This document shows, one piece after another, positions 1-9,003 of a stretch of DNA of 64,000 nt; position 1 is the stretch's first letter; each line of letters starts with the position of its first letter. Under the pieces are notes generated by a model that ran no database searches, was not told where the DNA came from, and saw only the letters and a program-made list of their open reading frames with translations. Source of the stretch: Ipomoea triloba. Taxonomy: Eukaryota; Streptophyta; Magnoliopsida; Solanales; Convolvulaceae. The stretch lies in assembly GCF_003576645.1 (NCBI RefSeq), contig NC_044919.1:30363093-30427092 (forward strand), in the 5' to 3' direction. The position numbers were made by a program, and so were the translations under genes.

Positions 1-50
1 GTTACAGGATACAAATTTATGTATGAAATAACATGGATACAATGACATAC

Positions 51-3000
51 CATTTTCTGACACAATTGTATCAGTGGTAAGGGCCTCAATCACATCCAAA
101 TTAAATATTGATGGAGTTGGCAGTGGAAAGGGAACTTTCTTGAGCAGTAGCTCTCGAGGTGTTGCGATTGCCTGAACCAACAAAGGAAAACATTTAAACA
201 TGTGTCAATGAGTATAACTACTCAACTTCAGCTGCATTGGCAGATGAACAACTTTCATTGTAAGTTTTATAAGCAAGCTCAATGGCCTTATATATCATAA
301 CAGATATCCGTAGCGGCAAATACTATCTTCCATCACAAAGTTACAGCTTTTACCAAAAGAACTTGCCATAGGTTACTAACACATAAAGGCATAAAAGTCA
401 CAAGACATGAAAAAAGCAACAGAAAAGAAAGGACCACGTTTTATGAACTGGTTAAGGCCACCAAAATATGGCATAACTTTGCATAGCTTAAATAGGGTAC
501 CTTTTAGCAAATATACTCACCTTAGCAATTGGGAAAGGAACCTTCACATAGCGAGGCCATTCACGGATCATGTCGTACATAAGCTCAGCCTACAGTAACA
601 TTAGTTTCCTAAAACTGGTGCCTTACAAATTAATGAGCAAAATAAAAGGAGATGAGATTTTTTTTATTTTTTTTTTTAAAGGAGAAGAGCAATTGGGAAT
701 TGACCAATTGGTGCACTGTGTAAATCTCTGGTCCACCAAGTTCATAAACGTTTCCCATGCTGGTACCATCGTCTTTCAATGAAGCAATAATTGCAGAGGC
801 AACATCAGCAACATATACTGGTTGAATCCTGCAAAAATGCAGTTTTAGCACCATGACTATTAAAGGATCAGAATTATTGTGGGCCAAAGCAATAAAAAAT
901 ACTGTCAGATGCATACTTTGTAGTACCACCTCCAATAAGTGGCAGGAAGCCATAATTTTTTGCAAATTGTGCCCATGGATTCAAAATCCTATCCTCAGTA
1001 CCAATCATCACAGCAGGTTTCAATATTGTTGCCTGAGGATTTGCAAGTCAATAACTTTGTTTCAGGAATATGGAAACACTTTTATGATCAATAATGGGCA
1101 AACTGCAGTTCACATTATTAATTTATCACATTATCCTTTCATACAATTTTCTCAATAAGAATTGAAGCTGCCAACAAGGGACAAATTTAAAGATAGCTAA
1201 AGTGTAGCATTATCGCGAATAGGAGAATCTACACATGAATGTGTTTTACCTCTGGAATTTCTCTTAAAACAGCTTGTTCAGCTATAGCTTTCGCTCTGCG
1301 CATTCTGGAGGGAGATGTTGGAGATGCCCCCAAACACGAAACCTGTATAAATCTCATGATTCCACCGTGTTCTTTTGAAATCTGCAAAAACAAGGGTAGA
1401 ACAACTCACTACTCAGTACTCAGTGAAGATAAAAAATGACAAAGGAACTGAAAAGTAACTTGCTTATCATACAAAAGAAGAAGAATGAGCAACTTAACAG
1501 GAGAATGGTAAAATGTGTAATCAAATTGTTATCACTTATAATATAAGAGCTATAAGAGGTAAGTGAATCCACCATCACATGTGATCTTCTGGTGTAGAAA
1601 ACTTGATTGTATAAGCACACTTTTTCATTTACCCAAAGGCCAATTATAATTTAATAATCAGGATGAAATGCTGTTTCGCACAACTATACTCCTCAAGCAT
1701 TATAAATCTCAATTTGAATATTTTCAATACTGGGTACAAAGTATTACTGAGGAAATGAATTGAATTAACAGAGTTAAGAAAAAACCAAAATCAGTGCAGG
1801 AGCCTACTGCTGCAAGCTGTTCAGCCATATAGTGGTTCACTTCCTCAAAGCTATAATTCCTTGTCTCATATTCCCTCCCTGTTAACCATCTTTTTAATGA
1901 GAAAAGCAGTTATATCATGCATAGACTCATATACTGTCAACATTCAAATCATATAAGACATACCAATAAGATTGATTACAACATTAGCCTTTGCCACCAC
2001 TGCTTTAACTGAACTCTCATCTCTAGGGTTGTATTTCATTGGAACAATCTGCATAAGATAACATAGAGATCACAATAGTCCATTGAATGGCAAGGTATAA
2101 TAATTCTAACATAGAAATCAAGATAATCAATTAAATGGGGAGGTACAATAAGTCTATCCACTAGAACACATAAGGTATCAAATTGTAGAATTCAAGCCAA
2201 TCTACCTGACCCAAATCGCCCATTAACTTGAGATGACGATGACAGTCCTCAGATCCTCGGAAAGGTACCAAAACTTGAGAACCCATTTTAGCTGGGACAA
2301 AAAGTTCAATAAATATTTAGCATTTACCTTAACCATGTGAAATCTTATCCATCAATTTAGAGATGGCACATTCATACAACGATACAAAAATCAATAGGAA
2401 GCATACCAAGCTGCTGCACAAGATACCGCCCAAGAAACCCAGTAGCACCAAAAACGGTAGCAACAATTCCACTGCCAGAGACAGGACATTGACCTCCATT
2501 AGCATGGGATGGGAGTAATGGTATTTTGAGGTGATTGTACCAGTTTCAATAATTGTTAACAGAGTTAATTCCAGAAATGGTCCCTTGACTATTGGCGTTT
2601 ACCAATTTTTATTCCCGACTTTCAATTGGAACATAAATGTTCCCTTCTTTTACCAATTTTCATTATCGACTTTCAATTTGACCATAAATGGTCCCTTGAC
2701 TATTGATTTTGTTCCAGAATTGGTTCTTCAGTTAAATATTCGTTTGTTAAGTGTTAAATTTAAGGGTAAGAATGTAAAAATTGACTTGTTGAGATGGGAA
2801 AATTGGGTTCATAAACCTAATACATTGGGTTCATCATTAGTGGGAATGTGAAGAATAGGTTGATGCATAAGCCAATTTGAACAAGACTATTGATAAAGCT
2901 CTACAACAAATTTGAGGCGATTATATTATTTGTTTCATCACCTTTAAATATGCAAATTTGGAGAGGCAATTCTGCTAGCTAATTTTTACATTATTACCAT

Positions 3001-3605
3001 GTTTACTTAATGGGTATTTAACCGGAGGACCAATTTTGGAACAAAATAAATAGTCAAGGGACCATTTATAATCATATTGAAAGTGGATGATGAAAATTGT
3101 TAAAGGTCAATAGTCAATGTACCATTTATGTTCCAATTGAAAGTTGAAAGTCTGATAAAAATTGGTAAATGTAAATAATCAAGACCATTCCTAGAATTAA
3201 CTCTTGTTAACATAACTAATAACTAAGATAAGCATAAAAAAATTACTACAACTGGAAAAAAAAAAACAATAATAATAATAATAATAATGAAGTACAGATT
3301 CTAGAATTTAGAAACGTATGGAGTAGTACTTTAAAGTAAACAGAACCGAGTTAATAGAAAAGTGGATCAAACAGTAACAGAACATCAAAAACGAAATTAG
3401 AAATGACGATAAGCATAAATGAGGTTCGAGATAACGCATAACCTAACAGACGATCTACCGCCAGTTCCTTTCCGGACCAGATGCCCAACACCTTTAGAGG
3501 CTGTGAGCGTAGATGCATATCGTGGAGTATCAATTCCATCTGGAATCAAAAACACTCGCAAATCAAACAATGAAAACCAATAATTATAAAAAAAAAAAAC
3601 AAAAA

Positions 3606-3637
<32 letters not shown>

Positions 3638-3820
3638 CGAACGCATGTATAAACAGTACTGCATATTTATATGTATATGTTTAGCCCTAAAACGTGGAGA
3701 GAGAGAGAGAGAGAGAGAGCAGGTACAGTAATCGGAGAGGAGATCGAAAGACTTGAAAGCTGAAACTGAATGTGAAGGTTTGAGATATTGGTGCCCTAAT
3801 CGCCTCGTTACAGCCTGCAT
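51..3820 (-). CDS. NDUFA9: NADH dehydrogenase 1 alpha subcomplex subunit 9 (complex I 39-kDa subunit), 3' end outside window
   Basis: Accessory subunit of mitochondrial respiratory complex I, an atypical short-chain dehydrogenase thought to bind NADPH structurally. Eleven exons join in frame: 3727-3820, 3443-3539, 2407-2471, 2206-2291, 1964-2048, 1808-1878, 1250-1381, 917-1032, 705-828, 521-589, 51-171 (353 residues in the window). The start MQAVTRRL is followed by a basic, Ser-rich presequence typical of mitochondrial import. The Rossmann motif [16 protein letters not shown] lies early; later come [42 protein letters not shown] and [16 protein letters not shown], all recognisable family blocks. 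Exon 51-171 ends at a GT donor, so the last roughly 45 residues lie to the left. All introns are GT-AG; the donor after 705 (GTCAAT) is weak. Intron 2 carries a foldback transposon. The family call is secure. Confidence 0.95.
2562..3203. mobile_element. Group A foldback element (MULE-type) in NDUFA9 intron 2
   Basis: A 642-bp element starting GAGTTAATTCCAG and ending CTAGAATTAACTC. It is flanked by perfect 9-bp direct repeats TTGTTAACA (2553-2561 and 3204-3212). The two arms are imperfect inverted repeats of about 230 bp each, carrying ATGGTCCCTTGACTATTG-like blocks that recur inside each arm. It has no coding capacity. A 9-bp target duplication with long terminal inverted repeats is the usual mark of Mutator-like elements; that class assignment is inferred. 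Confidence 0.85.
3606..3719. repeat. Poly(A) run and (GA)n microsatellite in NDUFA9 intron 1
   Basis: About 29 A (3609-3637) and a GA dinucleotide run (about 3696-3719) fill much of the short first intron (3540-3726), close to the donor side of exon 1. Confidence 0.9.
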
Positions 3821-5178
3821 CGTTCCTCAATGCCAAGCGATTGTCCTCCTGCGATAATTTGGTAACAGCAGGTGTATGCTGACTGCTGAGGGGACGATAG
3901 TCGATACTGCTATCTTGCACCTGCGAGGTTTTATTCCTTGAAATGTACTGAGTGGTAGATTTTTACGTTCTTTTCGAATGAAAGTCAGAATAATAACAGT
4001 AGCGAGTGCATTTTAGCCAAAAAAAAAAAACAAAACAAAATCCAAAACTGACTTTCGCGAGCTATTTTTCAAATTTTTCTATGTTTGAGTGTTTAAGAAA
4101 ATGAAAAATAAAGTCAAAGAAAAATATTAATTCTAGTCAAAATAATTTAAAAATAATAATTTGATATAGAATGTCTTCCTAAATTTTTAGACATAAAATA
4201 TCTTTTTAAATCCTTATTTTCTTGTATTTATTTTCTTTTTTATATCTTTTCAAACTAATCTCCAAATTATTATTACTATCACCACCACCTACCATGCTAC
4301 CATCACCAACACGACCACGATTAATCTGGATCTTTCATACCGTCTTCGTGTATGGTTATGATTTTTTTTAGATTTGTTGAATTATTTACATATATTTCTG
4401 GATAAATGAATTATTAATTTTTTTATGCATTCAAAATCCTAATATTATTATTTGTGAATGTGTATGCGTGATTTTAGGAGGCATACTTTTTGTATAATTG
4501 TATTTTGGTAGGATTGTATACTTCAAATTTCATATGTGTGCACTTTGTATTCCATCCGTGTACATTATAGAATAGATTCATGTATATATGTAAATGTTTG
4601 TAACTTTGTATATGGGGTTAAGGTATATATGTTTAAAGCTTAAGATGCATCGCTTTATAGTTTAATGTGCATCATATCAGTTTAACTATTAGGCGTATGT
4701 TTAAATTGTAAGGTGCATTATTTTTCAGTTTAAAGTGCATAATTTCAAAGAAGCTTATGGTGATTCAATTTGAGACACTTGATCATGTGCGCTTAAAAAA
4801 AAACATCCAATTTGAACCATCCTCTTATATATATATATATATATGCATTTAATTTTGTATTGTGTACTACTACATCTATAGGATGGCATAAAATAAAGTG
4901 CGAGTAGCTTATGCATTACACCACTTTATTCATTTTAGTTATCGTGATAATAAAGGTAGGATCACCTTTATTTGTTGTTTTGTTTTGATAAAGTTTTACT
5001 AGACTCCACTCAAACTCGATCTCATAAACTCCTATGTGGAAGAGTCACCATATGCCATTTGAGCACAAGGTGTTTGGTGGTATTTATACACCTTAAACTG
5101 CCAATAAATGATTGCATTATCACACCTAATTATTACACAAGAGTAATTACTATAGTTGTTGTGGTTGTCACCACTATT
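3821..5178. other. Intergenic, NDUFA9 5' side, AT-rich
   Basis: Holds the NDUFA9 leader and promoter (core elements not pinpointed), then low-complexity DNA. At about 4625-4750 an imperfect repeat of GTTTAA...GTGCAT units occurs several times. A short TA tract lies at about 4826-4844. No credible gene was seen. Confidence 0.6.
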
Positions 5179-5295
5179 GCAAAAATCCGCCTAGGCACCA
5201 ACCTAGGCGCTAGGCGCTCCTAGACCGAAGCGAATAGCTCCCTAGGCGTCCGCCTAGGTGGCCGGCCGCCTAGTGCCTAACTCGGCCGATTGGGC
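5179..5295. repeat. CCTAGGCG palindrome cluster
   Basis: A GC-rich island in AT-rich DNA with many copies of CGCCTAGG, CTAGGCGC and GCCGGCCGCC. It can fold on itself at several places. It directly precedes an AT-rich stretch and the TA tract at 5406, so it may be part of an older element. Its class is not recognised. Confidence 0.5.
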
Positions 5296-5404
5296 CGAAT
5301 TTGACCGAGTTAACTTGCGCTAACTTGAGCGAGTCAGCCTTGTTAATTTTATTATTATATTTATATATATTTAAATTTATTTATTTATGTAAGTAAGAGA
5401 AGTA

Positions 5405-5490
<86 letters not shown>

Positions 5491-5491
<1 letters not shown>

Positions 5492-6321
5492 ATCGCGTTC
5501 AAATGCGTACTGGCCGCCCATGAGAGAAATGCGGACGAATCACAACGCGACACGTGTCCGGAATGTAGTTGCACCTAACGTTATAACTAGGTGCACGTTA
5601 TGTTATAACTAGGTGCACATAGGTGCACACAGGTGCACACAGGTGCATAAATGTTAACAAGGTAAATTATTTCATTTACTTGCACCTGTAAATGAAAATA
5701 GGTGCACACGTGCAAGTAAAATGTATTACAAGTGCAATTAAATTGTACAATGAGCATCAATACTAAGTGCACCTAATGTTATAACTAGGTGCACCTAATG
5801 CTATAACTAGGTGCACATAGGTTGCAACCAGGTGCATGAATGTTAACAAAGTAAATTACTTGCACAAGTGCAAGTAAAATGTATTGCAGATGTAAGTAAA
5901 ATGTATTACAGGTGCAAGTGAATTGTATAATGAGCATTAATACTAAGTGCACCTAATGTTATAACTAGATGCACCTAATGTTATAACTAGGTGCAACCTA
6001 TGTTAAAACTAGGTGCACCTAGGTTGCACCCAGGTGCATGAATATTAACAAGGTAAATTACTTGCATTTGTAAGTGAAAGTATTTGCGAAAGTAGGTGCA
6101 TGAATATTAATAAGGTAAATTACTTGCACTTGTAAGTGAAAAATATGTGCGAAAACATGTGCACTTGTAAGTGAAACTAGGTGCACCAAAGTTTCAGTTA
6201 TTTACGAAAATACCACCGAGTCATTTTTTTAAAATTGCATCTAATTCGTTGATCTGGACACGTGGACGGCTGTGGAGCGTTCTCATTTCTTATCTGGGCA
6301 GCAGTTCGCATGGGAGTGCAT

Positions 6322-6324
<3 letters not shown>
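5491..6324. mobile_element. TA-microsatellite-targeting (Micron-like) non-autonomous element
   Basis: Each end abuts a TA tract. The ends are inverted copies of about 70 bp: the left has ATGCGTACTG, GCCCA, GAAATG, ACG then CACGTGTCC; the reverse complement of the right has ATGCGAACTG, GCCCA, GAAATG, ACG then CACGTGTCC in the same order and spacing. The interior is mostly minisatellite. No coding capacity. Elements flanked by TA repeats are known in plants (rice Micron); membership in that class is inferred from structure only. Confidence 0.7.
5570..6190. repeat. Degenerate minisatellite of AGGTGCACCTA / TGTTATAACT units
   Basis: Dozens of short units built from GGTGCAC(C), ATGTTATAACTAGGTGCA, TGTTAACAAGGTAAATTACT and CACTTGTAAGTGAAA. 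Many units are palindromic (GGTGCACC, GTTATAAC, GTTAAC). A higher-order period of roughly 150-200 bp is visible. It makes up the body of the element at 5491-6324. Confidence 0.85.
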
Positions 6325-6401
<77 letters not shown>

Positions 6402-6417
6402 NATATATATGTATGTA

Positions 6418-6887
6418 TACATATATATACTAAGACATACACCCACACACATGAACTATTTTTTTGTGCGCTAGTCTACCGCTCGACTAGCGCCTGGCGC
6501 CACTACGACCATGGTTGTCACTAATCCAACATCCGCGAGTAAGGCTGTTGGACTTGACCATATATCGACCTCCGCCCAACAATCCCCTAACTACACAGTT
6601 GTTGCTCTTGTTGGGACTCGAACCCATGACCTGGCTCTAATACCTCTTATTAGGATCACGTGTTTATCATTATGTCAAAAGCGATAACGAATACGCAACT
6701 TTATTTTCTTATAGACCACCATACCCCGCCATCACATTTTTGAGAGGTAATGTGCTGAACTTGACCATTCACTGACATTCATCCAACAATCCTCTAACCA
6801 TCAATTAATAGACTTAGTCATTTACCGACCTTCGTCCAACACTACTATACATATTGCTTAACTCTAACAAACTACACTTAGAGCATC
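6418..6887. other. Intergenic with direct repeats and a tRNA-like B box
   Basis: Three degraded direct repeats of the type GACTTGACCAT...CGACCTCCGCCCAACAATCC lie at about 6550-6590, 6766-6806 and 6812-6845. On the minus strand at about 6612-6625 there is a perfect RNA polymerase III B-box-like word (GGGTTCGAGTCCC) preceded by about 75 bp of tRNA-like sequence, possibly an old SINE. No gene. Confidence 0.4.
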
Positions 6888-7495
6888 ACCATATTTACAT
6901 TTTTGTGGATTTTTAGAATAGTAAAAAGAAGAAGAAATGGTTTTTACCTAATGAACATGGTGGGGTTTTCTTGATTTTTACTCCTACATTAAACAAAAAA
7001 AAAAAAAAAAAAAAAGGACTTAGTGAGACACGCAAGTCTCACTATCCACCCTAGCGCCCGCGCCCGCGCCCGCTTGGGAGATTGAGCGTGGCTGCCAGCT
7101 GACGGTCACTCTCAATCTTTATTTGTTTTTTTTTTTTTTTTAAATCTTCTTTTTGTTTTTGCGAGACATATTTTTTTTTAATTTAACTTGTTTTTTTTTA
7201 TTGTTGTTGTAAAAATTTTCACAAAATTCAAATATGTAATATATTTATTTGAAATTCAAAATGATTGAAATAAATAGAGTAACAACAGTAAATTAATTTA
7301 AATGTTTGTAATTATCATTTTAGTTAAATGTAGGTAATGGACAATACACTAGGCTTGGCCCACATGAACCGGCCTAAGAAAGTAAATGGATCAAGAAGAC
7401 CCAATAAAGAGACTAAACACATAACTATTGAAGAGTTCAATAAGGATTGGACTTAGCACTTATAAAATGAGTAAGATTAGAACTTTTTTTTTTTT
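6888..7495. other. MITE-like piece and AT-rich spacer
   Basis: Begins with TTAGAGCATCACCATATTT, resembling the left ends of the GAGCAT elements at 19945, 46059 and 52402, and contains a similar GC-rich block (GCGCCCGCGCCCGCGCCCGC at 7051-7070). No matching right end was found, so it is probably truncated. The part from 7330 on looks like weathered LTR DNA (ACTAGGCTTGGCCCACATG). Confidence 0.4.
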
Positions 7496-7895
7496 AGAAT
7501 AAAAGCTGAATATCATTAATTAAGATCCAAGCTCAAAACATGAGCAATGGACGAAAACAGAGTAAAGAAGCAGTCCATACGGTCAGTCATTGACAAGGCT
7601 CCCTTAGCTAAACAATAGGCAACCCTGTTCGCAGACCGTTTAGCAAACAAAAAGCTTAAGTTGACAAAACTAGAAGCTATGTATCTAATATCATCAAGGA
7701 TGAGATCAAAATATGATGTAGAATTAAAAGTATGGAGGATGCCATTGATGGCTTGCTGGCAGTCGCTCTCGACAAGAAGATTATCCACACCAAGGTCCTT
7801 CATCCATTTTAAAGCTTCGCGAATGCCCATTGGTTCTGCCTCAACTGGTGTAAAGGAACTCCCAATATGAGGCTGTTCAGGATTATTCCTTGTAG
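7485..7895 (-). pseudogene. 5'-truncated LINE tail with RNase H-like (RVT_3) domain
   Basis: Minus-strand frame of about 115 residues with SSFTPVEAEPMGIREAL, DNLLVESDCQQAINGIL, LILDDIRYIASSFVNLSF and KRSANRVAYCLAKGAL, the C-terminal half of the plant RNase H-like domain found in LINE ORF2 tails. The catalytic ESD is present but the N-terminal half and the reverse transcriptase are missing. Downstream on the same strand is a run of A (plus strand 7486-7497 is T-rich), as expected for a retroposed LINE 3' end. Not an active gene. Confidence 0.75.
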
Positions 7896-8107
7896 GGCCC
7901 TATGCCCAAAATATATATAAATAGAGGTGTGGAGGGAGTGGAAGCAATTCTAAGCAATACAATACATATGTTATCTCCATATATTTTCCCTACATTTTTC
8001 TATATTCTCGCTATTTTAACAGGTTGGCCTGCCTTTGACTACCCAAAAGTCATAAAACCAAAAGTAGGTATGTATATTTTAATTAATTTTTATTACAAGG
8101 CGTTTGG
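7896..8107 (+). other. LTR-like fragment with TATA box
   Basis: AAATATATATAAATAGAGGTG (about 7908-7928) looks like the core promoter of a Copia-type LTR, followed by a run ending TTTTAACA near 8021. No tRNA primer-binding site or coding region was found beside it. Possibly a solo LTR remnant broken by the LINE tail; weakly supported. Confidence 0.3.
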
Positions 8108-8472
8108 TTGAATGTAATTGAATTGTACTTCAATGAAAGCCTCAATTACATTGTTTGGTTGGATGAAATGCAATTCTCTCATTTTTTTTGAATTGCAATT
8201 CATTGAGTATCCCCTTGAATTGCAATTAAATGCTTGTGGAAAAAGAAAAAATATAAGAGAAGACAAAAGTATCATGGGTGATTGTTATTTTTATTACTCC
8301 GTATTACATAATGACATTTTAGTCTTTATACCATTTTTTCCTTTTTTTATTCTCAATAATTATATTTTTCCCTGCCAAACAATATAATTTAAATTCCTAC
8401 ATTATTCCTACCTTCCACCGAATCGCAATTCATTTTCTTTTTAATTCCCTCCTCCAAATCAAACACCCGATT
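8108..8472. mobile_element. MITE with GTTTGGTT-type ends
   Basis: Left end GGCGTTTGGTTGAATGTAAT, right end CCAAATCAAACACCC, which are roughly inverted. Inside are inverted GAATTGCAATTC words. No clear target duplication was read and the class (hAT-like) is a guess. Confidence 0.45.
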
Positions 8473-8943
8473 AGTTCGTGATCCACATCATTCACAACTT
8501 GTACATGGAGCAAAGTTAAAACATTGTTGTTTAATGTTTTTTTTTTCGTATTTTTTTTTTATGAAGTTGTTTAATGTTTCTTAATTCTTAATTTTTGTAA
8601 AAGTTGTACTCCGTAAATGAAATTCCATGTACTCCATGTACTGATGTACAAGCGAGCCCGAATGAGTTCACTCACCGAGTAACGAGTGGAGACTCGCGAT
8701 TGAGCCGTACCTTGCTCCGAACAAAAAAGACCAGATAGTCAAGGTGACGAAACATCAAATATTTCTGCAAGAGTGCAACTTCGAAGCCCTTTCCTTTCCC
8801 CTTTCAAAACGACGAATCTCATCTCATTTTCATCTGTCCAGTTTTGGAAAGCTAGGGTTTATTAAGTTCCCCAATCAATCGGAGAATCGGGAAACCCAAT
8901 TTTGCCCTAGATTACGCGCGCGGGAGAACGGGAGGGAGAAGAA
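8473..8943 (+). promoter_or_regulatory. Upstream region of the RIN13-like gene
   Basis: Carries TACTCCGTA-type words, then a leader rich in short C/T and A/G blocks and a GC-rich stretch (ACGCGCGCGGGAGAACGGGAG) just before the uORF. The transcription start was not located. Confidence 0.4.
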
Positions 8944-9003
8944 ATGAAAGCTTTGAGCGGTCTGACGGCGAAATTCAGGAAGAACCCTGCTCATGTACTC
9001 TGA
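8944..9003 (+). CDS. uORF of 19 codons overlapping the main start codon
   Basis: Opens at ATG 8944 and ends at TGA 9001-9003, whose final A is the first base of the main ATG at 9003 (TGATG). The peptide starts MKALSGLTAKF. The arrangement would favour termination-reinitiation control of the RIN13-like protein. It is readable directly; whether the transcript starts upstream of 8944 is unknown. Confidence 0.5.
   Translation: MKALSGLTAKFRKNPAHVL

Larger units (their letters stand above)
5406..6417. repeat. Two (TA)n microsatellites flanking an 834-bp insert
   Basis: TA tracts at about 5406-5489 and 6325-6417 lie directly on both sides of the element at 5491-6324. The right tract contains the only N in the window (6402) and some TACATA/TATGTA impurities. 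The long open frames here are just Ile-Tyr repeats from the microsatellite. Confidence 0.95.

Noticed and set aside
3584..3820. NDUFA9 first exon extended through the GA and poly-A tract
   Set aside because: The frame runs into homopolymer Phe; a GT donor at 3726 joins properly to 3539 and restores the family sequence.
5377..5574. Open frame with long Ile-Tyr repeats
   Set aside because: It is only a translation of the TA microsatellite and has no gene context; the same applies to 6171-6524.
5570..6190. Regularly spaced repeats that might suggest a CRISPR array
   Set aside because: The units are short, degenerate and palindromic with no unique spacers of constant length, and the genome is a plant nuclear one. 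It is a minisatellite.
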